Shown in pieces: positions 25,651 through 32,607 of a stretch of 64,000 bases of DNA. The stretch's first letter is position 1. Each line of letters begins with the position of its first letter. The notes under the pieces were generated by a model that was given only the letters and a program-made list of their open reading frames with translations, was not told where the DNA came from and ran no database searches. The position numbers and the translations under genes were made by a program. Origin of the DNA: DASVTU01 sp036387415 (GTDB lineage Bacteria; Acidobacteriota; Blastocatellia; Pyrinomonadales; Pyrinomonadaceae); contig DASVTU010000039.1 of the NCBI GenBank assembly GCA_036387415.1, positions 1,240,001-1,304,000 on the forward strand, written 5' to 3'.

Positions 25651-25679
25651 AAGATACATGCAAACAATATATATGTCAA
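25651..25679 (-). promoter_or_regulatory. predicted arsI promoter
   Basis: On the minus strand, TTGACA (25679-25674) is separated by exactly 17 bases from TATCTT (25656-25651). The operator palindrome follows at once. Confidence 0.7.
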
Positions 25680-25770
25680 GGCGTATTTATGCGGACGTGC
25701 TAAAATATTTTCGACGGCGTGAATACAGAGTTTTTCGGATTGTTTTGAGAAAAATTGTCGGCGAGAGGGT

Positions 25771-26268
25771 ATGAATTTTCGTCTCGAACAGATGAACGAA
25801 ACGCACTGGCGACGTGTGCGCGCGATTTATCTTGAGGGCATCGCGACGGGACAGGCGACGTTTGAGACGGAGGCCCCACGGTCTTGGGCGGCGTGGGACG
25901 CGGCGCACCTCGCGCACAGCCGTCTGGTCGCACTTTCAGGCGAGACGGTGGCGGGTTGGGCGGCGCTCGGCGCGGTGTCGAGTCGGCGCGTTTACGCGGG
26001 CGTGGCGGAGGTCAGCGTCTACATCGGAGAGGATTATCGTGGGCGCGGACTGGGGCGTCTGTTGCTGGCGTCGCTGGTCGCGGCGTCTGAGCAGAACGGA
26101 ATCTGGACGCTGCAAGCCGGTGTGTTGACGGAGAACCATGCGAGCATCGCACTGCATCGCAGTTGCGGCTTTCGTGAAGTCGGGCGGCGCGAGCGCATCG
26201 GACGGTTGCGAGGTGTGTGGCGCGACACGTTGCTGCTCGAACGCCGGAGCAAGGTGGTCGGAGTTTGA
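25771..26268 (+). CDS. GNAT N-acetyltransferase, ArsN/phosphinothricin-acetyltransferase type
   Basis: A 165-residue GNAT protein. It has the PAT-subgroup start (RRVRAIYLEGIATGQATFET), the acetyl-CoA loop YRGRGLGRLLLASLV and the late motif NHASIALHRSCGFREVG. PAT-like enzymes acetylate phosphinothricin or the arsenical antibiotic arsinothricin (ArsN1). Location beside arsI and arsR favours an arsenic role, but sequence alone cannot separate the two. The ATG at 25771 has GAGAGGG before it. It runs divergently from arsI and is followed by the ArsR-type regulator 57 bases downstream. Confidence 0.85.
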   Translation: MNFRLEQMNETHWRRVRAIYLEGIATGQATFETEAPRSWAAWDAAHLAHSRLVALSGETVAGWAALGAVSSRRVYAGVAEVSVYIGEDYRGRGLGRLLLASLVAASEQNGIWTLQAGVLTENHASIALHRSCGFREVGRRERIGRLRGVWRDTLLLERRSKVVGV

Positions 26269-26324
26269 TGAAAGTTTGGTGTCTGGAATCGACGGAATGA
26301 TTGAGGGAGGGAGTTGTTTGAACG

Positions 26325-26714
26325 ATGGCCGCACAAGATGCTGACATGGAATTGCTGTTCAAGGCGTTGGCCGACCGGACGCGTCTGCGTCTGTTGAACT
26401 TGATGGGCGAAGACGAGGTGTGCGTCTGTTTCTTTGTCGAAGTTCTGAGGACGAACCAGCCGAAAATTTCGCGTCATCTGGCATACCTGCGACGTGCGGG
26501 TGTGGTAGCGGCGCGACGCGAAGGCAAGTGGATGCATTATCGCATCGTCGCACCGCCGGATGCGCGTGCGGCGCGCGTCTTCGCGGAGGTGCGCGCGTGG
26601 CTCGCTGAAGAACGCGAGATGCAGCAGGATAGGGCGCGACTCCGCAACGTGTGCTGCGCGCCGCAGGTGCCCGTGCGTTTGCAGGGCGCGCCGCGTCCGG
26701 CGAGTTTTCAATAG
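26325..26714 (+). CDS. arsR: ArsR-family metalloregulator
   Basis: A 129-residue winged-helix repressor. ADRTRLRLLNLMGEDEVCVC holds the metal-site helix with a CxC pair as in the ELCVCDL motif of arsenite-sensing ArsR; the recognition helix is QPKISRHLAYLRRAGVV. A further cysteine pair lies in RNVCC near the C-terminus and may complete a three-cysteine As(III) site. Such repressors release DNA when arsenite binds. It probably controls the divergent arsI/arsN region through the palindrome at 25629. No arsB or acr3 efflux gene is visible in the window. Confidence 0.9.
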   Translation: MAAQDADMELLFKALADRTRLRLLNLMGEDEVCVCFFVEVLRTNQPKISRHLAYLRRAGVVAARREGKWMHYRIVAPPDARAARVFAEVRAWLAEEREMQQDRARLRNVCCAPQVPVRLQGAPRPASFQ

Positions 26715-26806
26715 AGAAGGCAAAAGGAAAAGGTAAAAGGCGAAAGTTAAGAAAGACGGCTCGCGTCCGTCCTTCCTAACTTTCGCCTTTTACCTTTTCC
26801 TTACTT
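26715..26806. repeat. heptad-repeat palindrome (AAAAGGT family)
   Basis: GGCAAAA-GGAAAAG-GTAAAAG-GCGAAAG-TTAAGAA on the left and TTCCTAA-CTTTCGC-CTTTTAC-CTTTTCC on the right. It separates arsR from a convergent gene and may act as a two-way terminator. Confidence 0.85.
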
Positions 26807-27658
26807 TTAAGAGCGACGCAGGCGCAGGACGGCGATTTCGGGTCGTGCGCCGAGACGGAGGGGTAGTCCGACGACGCCCGTGCCGCGCGAGACGTAAAGC
26901 TGTGTGCCGTCATGTTCGTAGAGGCCGCCTATGTAGCGGAAGGCGGGGAGGAAACGCGCGGGCGCGCCGATGAAGGGCAGCGCGATTTGACCGCCGTGCG
27001 TGTGACCGCTCACGATGAGAGACAGTCCACGCGTCTCCGGCATGTCGAAAACGTTTGGTTCATGCGACAGGAGCACGGAGGGTCGCGTCAGTTCGATGCC
27101 CTGAAGCGCACGCGGCCAATCCGCCTTGCCCCATCCCCAATCGTCTACCCCTGCAAGTTGCAGCGTCTCGCCGCCGCGCCGGAGCGTGGTGTTGGCGTTT
27201 GAGAGGACGTTTATTCCACGGCGTGTGAGGGCGCGTGTGGTCAATTCGGCGTCGGTGTAGTGGTCATGGTTGCCGAGCACCGCCCAGACGCCCTCCGGCG
27301 CACGCAACGCGCCCAAAGCCTCGGCGCACGGCTCGATGTATTGCTGACGCGAAGTGGTGTAGTCGCCCGTCAACGCAATCATGTCGGGCCGCGACGCGTT
27401 CGCCAACTCGACGACGCGCCCGACCTCCGCAAACGACACCAGACGGCTGTGATGCACGTCCGTCAACTGCACAATCCGAAATCCGTCAAAGCTGGCGGGA
27501 AGGTCACGGATAAAAATATCCGTCTCCGTCACCTCGTAATTGTATGGTTCAAACAAACTCGCATAGGCTCCCGTCGCCGCCAGCGCCGTCAGCCCCGTCG
27601 CCGCCAGCCCTCTGATAAATTGCCGTCGCGTGATTTTACTCGACATCTTGGCGTGCAT
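26807..27658 (-). CDS. Tat-exported metallophosphoesterase
   Basis: A 283-residue enzyme. The N-terminus has a twin-arginine signal (TRRQFIRGLAATGL). The calcineurin-like fold shows LTDVHHS, LTGDYTTSR, VLGNHDHY and, near the end, SGHTHGGQIALP, which supply the two-metal site. This subgroup (YkuE/YaeI-like) hydrolyses phosphodiesters in the periplasm or at the membrane; several relatives act on lipid A precursors or nucleotides. The start could be 27658 or 27646; the first 44 residues of the longer frame have no signal features. It converges on arsR with a palindrome between. Confidence 0.9.
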   Translation of the reverse strand: MHAKMSSKITRRQFIRGLAATGLTALAATGAYASLFEPYNYEVTETDIFIRDLPASFDGFRIVQLTDVHHSRLVSFAEVGRVVELANASRPDMIALTGDYTTSRQQYIEPCAEALGALRAPEGVWAVLGNHDHYTDAELTTRALTRRGINVLSNANTTLRRGGETLQLAGVDDWGWGKADWPRALQGIELTRPSVLLSHEPNVFDMPETRGLSLIVSGHTHGGQIALPFIGAPARFLPAFRYIGGLYEHDGTQLYVSRGTGVVGLPLRLGARPEIAVLRLRRS

Positions 27659-27792
27659 TGTAACATCCGTTGGTCTTTGAATTGACGAGCAGAAGGATTG
27701 CCGTGGACGCGCGATTCGAGCGGGAGGCGACGGGCGTCGCGCCTTGACAAACTCTGCCTGGCGACAGAAAATCCTTTGTGCTTTAAGCATGC

Positions 27793-27883
27793 GGAGATGT
27801 GGCCGAGCGGCTGAAGGCGGCGGTTTGCTAAACCGTTATAGGTCAAAAGCCTATCGCAGGTTCGAATCCTGCCATCTCCGCCA
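27793..27883 (+). tRNA. tRNA-Ser (GCT)
   Basis: The acceptor arms GGAGATG and CATCTCC pair perfectly, followed by discriminator G and an encoded CCA. The D arm GCCGAGCGGCTGAAGGC, the anticodon loop TTGCTAA with anticodon GCT at 27827-27829, a long class II variable arm (TATAGGTCAAAAGCCTATC) and the T arm GCAGGTTCGAATCCTGC are all present. It decodes AGC and AGU. Confidence 0.98.
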
Positions 27884-27890
27884 GAATTTT

Positions 27891-27966
27891 GAGAGGTCAG
27901 AGGTCAGAGGCCGGAGGTCAGTAAGGATAGGCTTTACTGACTTCTGACCTCTAATCTCTGACCTCT
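27891..27966. repeat. heptad-repeat palindrome (GAGGTCA family)
   Basis: GAGGTCA-GAGGTCA-GAGGCCG-GAGGTCA against TGACTTC-TGACCTC-TAATCTC-TGACCTC with a short loop. It lies between the tRNA and gltX. Confidence 0.85.
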
Positions 27967-27974
27967 AAATTTTT

Positions 27975-29477
27975 ATGACTGTTCGAGTTCGTTTTGCACC
28001 ATCACCGACCGGCTTTCTCCACATCGGCGCGGCGCGTACGGGGCTTTTCAACTGGCTCTATGCGCGCAAGGCGGGCGGTAAGTTTTTGCTGCGCGTAGAG
28101 GATACGGACTTGCAGCGTTCGACCGACGAATCGACGCGCTCCATCATCGAGGGACTCCAATGGCTCGGCCTCAATTACGACGAGGAGATTGTTTTCCAAT
28201 CGGCTAACGCTGAAAAGCATCGCGCGGCGGCGCTTCGTCTGGTTGAAGAGGGCAAGGCTTACCGCGATTTTACGCCGAAGGAGACGCGCTCGGACACGAA
28301 CGTCAAACAGGAGATTGCGGAGCGCGCACGCAGGAGTTCGGAAGAGGGCACAGACCAACGGAGCAATCCGTTTCGTGATTTGCCGCGCGCAGAGTCCGAC
28401 GCGCGTGCGGCGGCGGGCGAGCCGTTCGCTGTGCGTCTGAAGGTGTCGCGCGAGGGGCGTTCGCGTTTCGAGGATGCGGTCTTCGGCATGCAGGAGCGCG
28501 ACTACGCGGAGATTGAAGACCTGGTGCTCCTGCGCTCGGAGGGTTTGAGTCCGCTCTATAATCTGTCGGTCGTCGTGGACGACATCGAGATGGGCATTAC
28601 GCACGTCATACGCGGCCAAGACCACCTGACGAACACGCACAAGCAGATTCTCATCTACGAGGCTCTGGGCGTGAGCGTGCCACAGTTCGCACACATGCCG
28701 CTCATCCTCGCGCCGAACAAAGTCAAACTATCGAAACGCAAGCACGGCGAGGTCGTCAGCCTGACGACTTACCGCGACCGTGGCTTTGTGCCCGCCGCCT
28801 TCCGCAACTTCCTCGCCTTGCTTGGTTGGTCACCCGCGACGGCTGAGCGCGAAGTGATGACGCTCGAAGAATTGACCGAGGAGTTTTCGCTCGAAGGCAT
28901 ACATCGTTCGCCCGCCGTCTTCAACTTCAACGAGACAGACCCGCGACAGTGGACAGACCAGAAGGCGCTCTGGATGAACGCCGAATACATCCGCACGATG
29001 CCGCTCGCGGAACTCGTACCGATGGTGCGCGCAGAGTTTGAGGCAATCGGGTTGTGGCGCGCGGAGTTTGGCGCGGACGAGCGCGTGTGGTTCGAGAAGA
29101 CCGTCGATTTGATACGAGAGCGTTTCTATACGCTCAAGGATTTTTCGGGGCAGGGACGCGCCTACTTCTCCGACGAGTTTGAGTTTGACGAAGCGGCAGT
29201 GAAGAAAAACTTGAAGAAGGAACCGCGTCTCAAGGAACTGCTGCCCGCTCTTGCCGCGCGCATCGAAGCCGTTGACGGCGACTTCACGGCGGAGACGTGC
29301 GAGGCTGCGTTGCGCGCCTTCGCCGACGAAAGGGAAGTCAAAGCGGGTCTCTTAATCAACGCCTCGCGTACGGCACTGAGTGGTCAGTCGGTCGGCCCTT
29401 CGATGTTTCATATCTTTGAAGTGTTGGGACGCGAGCGCGCGGTCAAGCGTCTGCGCGACGCCGCCTCGCTCATCTAA
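27975..29477 (+). CDS. gltX: glutamyl-tRNA synthetase
   Basis: A 500-residue class I synthetase that charges tRNA-Glu (and in many bacteria tRNA-Gln). The HIGH-type motif is APSPTGFLHIGAARTGLFNW near residue 8 and the KMSKS-type motif is NKVKLSKRKHGEV near residue 240. The C-terminal helical anticodon domain is complete. Amidotransferase partners are not in the window. The ATG follows the heptad palindrome, without a strong ribosome site. Confidence 0.97.
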   Translation: MTVRVRFAPSPTGFLHIGAARTGLFNWLYARKAGGKFLLRVEDTDLQRSTDESTRSIIEGLQWLGLNYDEEIVFQSANAEKHRAAALRLVEEGKAYRDFTPKETRSDTNVKQEIAERARRSSEEGTDQRSNPFRDLPRAESDARAAAGEPFAVRLKVSREGRSRFEDAVFGMQERDYAEIEDLVLLRSEGLSPLYNLSVVVDDIEMGITHVIRGQDHLTNTHKQILIYEALGVSVPQFAHMPLILAPNKVKLSKRKHGEVVSLTTYRDRGFVPAAFRNFLALLGWSPATAEREVMTLEELTEEFSLEGIHRSPAVFNFNETDPRQWTDQKALWMNAEYIRTMPLAELVPMVRAEFEAIGLWRAEFGADERVWFEKTVDLIRERFYTLKDFSGQGRAYFSDEFEFDEAAVKKNLKKEPRLKELLPALAARIEAVDGDFTAETCEAALRAFADEREVKAGLLINASRTALSGQSVGPSMFHIFEVLGRERAVKRLRDAASLI

Positions 29478-29556
29478 AATATTATTCAAACAACGGCGGC
29501 GCGAGCGGAGTCCGACACTCTTCTCGCGCCTGTCCATTAAAGGGAGAAATTTCATC

Positions 29557-30330
29557 ATGCACAAAAAATCATTAACAACCTTCGCCGCCTTCGCGGTCGT
29601 CATCGCCTTCGCCGCGTCCGTCGCCGCGCAAAACACCAATTCAAACACCTCTCCGAGCAGACAGACCACGACGCGCCAGCGAACAACAACGACGACCACC
29701 ACCACCGCGACGCCCGACGCCTCTGCTCCGTCCACCGCGCAGCAAGACGCGACGCCGCCGACCACAACCACAACGCGAACCACCACGACGCGCACGACGC
29801 GCGCATCCCGCGCGGCGCGCAACGCGGAGAACGCATCGCAGGCAGCCGTGCGCGCCGCCTTCGACGAATTGATTGACGGCATCACGCGCGCCGACGTTGA
29901 CGCCGTGATGAGCGTCTACTGGAACTCGCCGCAACTCATTATCTTCAACAACAACGGCACGGTCACGAAGTCATGGGCGCAGGTGCGCGCCAATCGTGAG
30001 AGCGCGTATCCTAAGTTGAAGGATGTCAAGATTGCGTTGCGCGATGTGCGCGTGCAGATGGTCGGCGCAGATGCCGCGTTCGTCTCCTATCTCTGGACAC
30101 AGACGCAGGTCGCAGACGGCACGCCGGAGAGCGCCACCGGGCGTTCGACGCTCCTTTTCCGTCGCATCGGCACGGCATGGAAGGTCGTCCACGGCCACAC
30201 CTCGCCCGACGCGCCCGACCCCTCGCGCCTCCTCCCCTCCGAACAGACCGCGCCGCCAGCCAACACGACAACGACGCCCACGACCACCACGCGACCCGCA
30301 ACAACTTCGCCGACTCCGACCAGGCCGTGA
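29557..30330 (+). CDS. secreted NTF2-like protein with threonine-rich linkers
   Basis: A 257-residue exported protein. Signal peptide residues 1-24 (AASVAAQ). Residues about 30-85 are a threonine-rich tract including eight consecutive threonines. Residues about 90-210 form an NTF2-like (SnoaL/DUF4440) cone: FDELIDGITRADVDAVMSVY, IIFNNNGTVTKSWAQVR, LLFRRIGTAWKVVHGHTS. A proline and threonine tail ends the chain. Two other exported NTF2-like proteins occur in the window (34499 and 47167). Function unknown; the pocket could bind a small ligand. The ATG has AGGGAGAAAT upstream. Confidence 0.82.
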   Translation: MHKKSLTTFAAFAVVIAFAASVAAQNTNSNTSPSRQTTTRQRTTTTTTTTATPDASAPSTAQQDATPPTTTTTRTTTTRTTRASRAARNAENASQAAVRAAFDELIDGITRADVDAVMSVYWNSPQLIIFNNNGTVTKSWAQVRANRESAYPKLKDVKIALRDVRVQMVGADAAFVSYLWTQTQVADGTPESATGRSTLLFRRIGTAWKVVHGHTSPDAPDPSRLLPSEQTAPPANTTTTPTTTTRPATTSPTPTRP

Positions 30331-30492
30331 GTCGTCTTAATACTGACGAAGCCTTAACGAAGCACATGTTTGTGGGTTACACTCTGGTCGCCCCCGCAAA
30401 ATATTCATGACGAACGACGGCGCGTGAGTGTTTATGGCTTCGCGCAGTCGCCCTATGCCATTTCAATTCAGTAACAGAGGATGGAGAAACAC

Positions 30493-31026
30493 ATGGACTG
30501 GATAAATCAAATCAGTGGACTGTTGCAACAGTATCAGGGAGCCAACGCGTCGCAGACGCCGCAGACGGTCAACGACGATTTCGACCAATTCGCACAGGCT
30601 GCGCCGCAACCGGCGGTCGCCGACGGTTTAGCGGAAGCATTTCGCTCCGACCAGACGCCGCCCTTCAGCCAGATGCTCGGCCAACTCTTCAATCAATCCA
30701 ACGGTCACCAACGCGCCAGCATTCTCAACACGCTCATCTCCACGCTCGGCCCCACCGTCATGGCGCAGATACTTTCGCGCTCCGGCGGCAGCGGCCTCGC
30801 GGGTATCCTGAGCGGCGGTCAGAGGGAAGTGACGCCGGAACAGGCCGCAGAGATTCCGGTCGAAGCCGTCCAGCAAGCCGCCAACGAAGCCGAGACGAAA
30901 GACCCTTCCGTCATCGACATGATTAGCAACGTCTATGCACAACACCCCGACCTCATCAAAACACTCGGCGGAGCCGCGCTCACCATCGCGCTCGCCAAAA
31001 TCGCCTCGCGCCAGTACGGAGGGTAA
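30493..31026 (+). CDS. hypothetical protein, 177 aa, YidB/DUF937-like
   Basis: The start MDWINQISGLLQQYQG and the glutamine-rich linker are followed by FSQMLGQLFNQSNGHQRASI, then a glycine-rich segment and a hydrophobic C-terminal helix LIKTLGGAALTIALAKIA. This resembles YidB/DUF937 proteins but the match is weak by eye. I prefer the ATG at 30493 because GGAGAAACAC is well spaced before it; an ATG twelve bases earlier would sit on the ribosome site. Function unknown. Confidence 0.7.
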   Translation: MDWINQISGLLQQYQGANASQTPQTVNDDFDQFAQAAPQPAVADGLAEAFRSDQTPPFSQMLGQLFNQSNGHQRASILNTLISTLGPTVMAQILSRSGGSGLAGILSGGQREVTPEQAAEIPVEAVQQAANEAETKDPSVIDMISNVYAQHPDLIKTLGGAALTIALAKIASRQYGG

Positions 31027-31061
31027 ACAACATTGATGACGGCTGAGGGATGAAAAAGAAT

Positions 31062-31200
31062 TAGTCAAGAGACAGTAGTCAGTAGTCAGTAGAAAAGCAT
31101 TTGGTAGTGGATGATTGAGAGAGATGCTGAAGAAACGTGTGACCGGAATTCTTGAGAGTTCTTCATGCTGGCTATTGACTACTGGCTACTGGCTACTGTT
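31062..31200. repeat. heptad-repeat palindrome with conserved loop (AGTAGTC family)
   Basis: AGTAGTC-AGTAGTC-AGTAG on the left and TATTGACTACTGGCTACTGG-type words on the right. The loop of about 70 bases is homologous, in inverted orientation, to the loop of the element at 39800-39915. Confidence 0.85.
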
Positions 31201-31308
31201 TTTGTCACAATAGGGTTAACGCAATTTTCTGCGCGGGCATCGTTTGAGACTGATGCTCGCTAAGTGTCTCTCCCGAAAACATGAAAACTCTTAGAGGAGG
31301 GAAACGAA

Positions 31309-31647
31309 GTGAAGAAGTTTCTGGCAATGATAATCATGCTGGCGGTACTCGCCGTGGTTGCTCCGGTTGAGACGCTGGCGCAGTGCGGCAACATGCGGCA
31401 TCGTCACGGCAACACTACGCACCGACACAACAGTTGCGTCGGCGACCGCCACAAACACGGTCGAAGTTTCTGGCAGAAGCACCGCGATAAGTTGACGACG
31501 GCAGGCGGCGCGCTCGGCGGCGCAGCCCTCGGCAGCATCATCGGCGGCAAGAAGGGCGCGGCCATCGGCGCGATTACGGGCGGCGGCGGCGCAGCCGTCT
31601 ACACCTACGGCATTCGCAAACGCCGTCGTTCCGCGCGTCGCTACTGA
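31309..31647 (+). CDS. small exported protein with His-rich and glycine-zipper parts
   Basis: A 112-residue protein with GTG start preceded by AGAGGAGGGAAACGAA. The signal peptide is residues 1-24 (ending ETLAQ). A histidine-rich stretch (MRHRHGNTTHRHNSC, DRHKHGR) follows, then a glycine-zipper membrane-active segment GGALGGAALGSIIGGKKGAA and a basic end. Glycine zippers often insert in the outer membrane; the histidines might bind metal. Both readings are inference. No family name. Confidence 0.75.
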   Translation: MKKFLAMIIMLAVLAVVAPVETLAQCGNMRHRHGNTTHRHNSCVGDRHKHGRSFWQKHRDKLTTAGGALGGAALGSIIGGKKGAAIGAITGGGGAAVYTYGIRKRRRSARRY

Positions 31648-31668
31648 TACGATTGCGGGTTGGAAGAA

Positions 31669-31772
31669 CAAGAAGCCAGAAGTCAGAAGTTAGAAGTCAG
31701 AAAAGAAAACAGTGGCGAGTGCGGCGCTGATAGTTTTTCTTCTGATTCCTAAATTCTGGCTTCTGGCTTCTG
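31669..31772. repeat. heptad-repeat palindrome (AGAAGTC family) with conserved loop
   Basis: AGAAGCC-AGAAGTC-AGAAGTT-AGAAGTC on the left; TTCTGATTCCTAAATTCTGG and TTCTGGCTTCTG on the right. Its loop (AACAGTGGCGAGTGCGGCGC) is homologous, inverted, to that at 37982-38024. Confidence 0.85.
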
Positions 31773-31920
31773 CTGTTCACACTGTTAGACGGCTTCTGCT
31801 CTGCGTTGACAGGAAACTCATTCTCGACCTTCGACAAGAGCTATTTTTGATTCCTGAAAATTCCGGGCTTGTTGAGAATCAACTTAATTGGCGAAGCGTT
31901 GACGTTAGTGTCCACTTCTA

Positions 31921-32085
31921 TCATTTCAGATTGGACGCCCGTTCCGGCAAGATAATCCTCGTAGAGAAAGAGCCGATAACTAAAACCGCGACGTAGGCAG
32001 ACATGACGATTAACCAACCGAGAACGACTTGTTGCCCCAACAAATGCGCCAGCAAAAGCCACAGCAGAGGCGCACCAATAAACAT
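31921..32085 (-). CDS. possible small membrane protein, 54 aa
   Basis: From the ATG at 32085 the minus strand encodes two hydrophobic segments (starting MFIGAPLLWLLLAHLLGQQ and LGWLIVMSAYVAVLVIG) and a short polar tail. The frame stays open about 15 codons further upstream without an ATG, so a longer protein with another start, or a decayed gene, is possible. No strong ribosome site is visible. Kept because the hydrophobic pattern is coherent in a region with no other gene. Confidence 0.4.
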   Translation of the reverse strand: MFIGAPLLWLLLAHLLGQQVVLGWLIVMSAYVAVLVIGSFSTRIILPERASNLK

Positions 32086-32312
32086 CAGCAGCAAGCGAAC
32101 GATTCCGCGCTCAACCAGTGCATTCTCAATTCAGAGACTTAGTTCTTCTTCTCGCACATCGATGACTCCCTAACGATTATGCGTTCAGCTTGAGTGATGT
32201 GTTAAATGGAGGCGCGTTTCTTATCGGCGAGTGCCCTCGATTGGTGATTTGACGAGCGAAGCGACGTATTAGTTGTTCTTTGCTCCGGTGAGTTTGTTTT
32301 TGTGCAAAGAGA

Positions 32313-32347
32313 AAGACCGCCCACGCGATTTCGACGCGGGCGGTCTT
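32313..32347 (-). terminator. hairpin at the end of the orphan minus-strand unit
   Basis: AAGACCGCCC and GGGCGGTCTT pair perfectly and nearby CGCG bases extend the stem. On the minus strand it is followed by TCTCTTTG, a weak U-rich tail. Confidence 0.55.
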
Positions 32348-32466
32348 CCGGTGAACTGTTGGGATTGGCCTGTGTGCCGCTTGTCTGCCGCTTACTAAAG
32401 AAGCGAGCTAATTGAAGCAACGAACGGACGAAAACCCTAACAAATTCAAGTTATCAATCCGTGATT

Positions 32467-32528
32467 TAGGCCTCAGCCACCTCACTGTGATTAGAACTAC
32501 TCATATACTTTTGGATCACCTCCTTTCC
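32467..32528 (-). ncRNA. orphan leader with extended Shine-Dalgarno and 12-codon reading frame
   Basis: The minus strand reads GGAAAGGAGGTGATCC (32528-32513), complementary to a long stretch of the usual 16S rRNA tail. After 8 more bases an ATG at 32504 opens MSSSNHSEVAEA and a TAA. The spacing from the GGAGG core is 14, longer than ideal. It could be a peptide gene, a leader peptide or an RNA. No known family. Confidence 0.45.
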
Positions 32529-32541
32529 AGTGTTACTTCAG

Positions 32542-32570
32542 AATATAAGTGACAACTTATTGTGCGTCAA
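32542..32570 (-). promoter_or_regulatory. near-consensus promoter of the orphan unit
   Basis: TTGACG (32570-32565), exactly 17 bases, then TATATT (32547-32542) on the minus strand. Each box matches the vegetative consensus in five of six positions. It lies 37 bases past the hutI stop, so it starts a separate transcript. Confidence 0.65.
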
Positions 32571-32607
32571 GAGTTTTTTTATGCGTCATTTCGCCGTCAT
32601 TTTCGTC

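Larger units (their letters stand above)
31648..32607. other. long AT-richer intergenic region, 960 bases
   Basis: It holds a heptad palindrome (31669-31772), a possible 54-codon membrane protein on the minus strand (31921-32085) and an orphan minus-strand transcription unit with promoter, extended ribosome site, tiny reading frame and terminator-like hairpin (32313-32570). A 94-codon plus-strand frame at 31712 was rejected. Confidence 0.6.

Noticed and set aside
31712..31996. 94-codon plus-strand frame after the heptad palindrome
   Set aside because: Its start lies in repeat DNA and the hydrophobic front comes from the right arm of the palindrome; no motif and poor codon pattern.
32513..32528. 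Possible remnant of a 16S rRNA 3' end on the plus strand (GGATCACCTCCTTTCC)
   Set aside because: Flanking bases do not match 16S rRNA; the minus-strand promoter at the right distance makes a ribosome site more likely.
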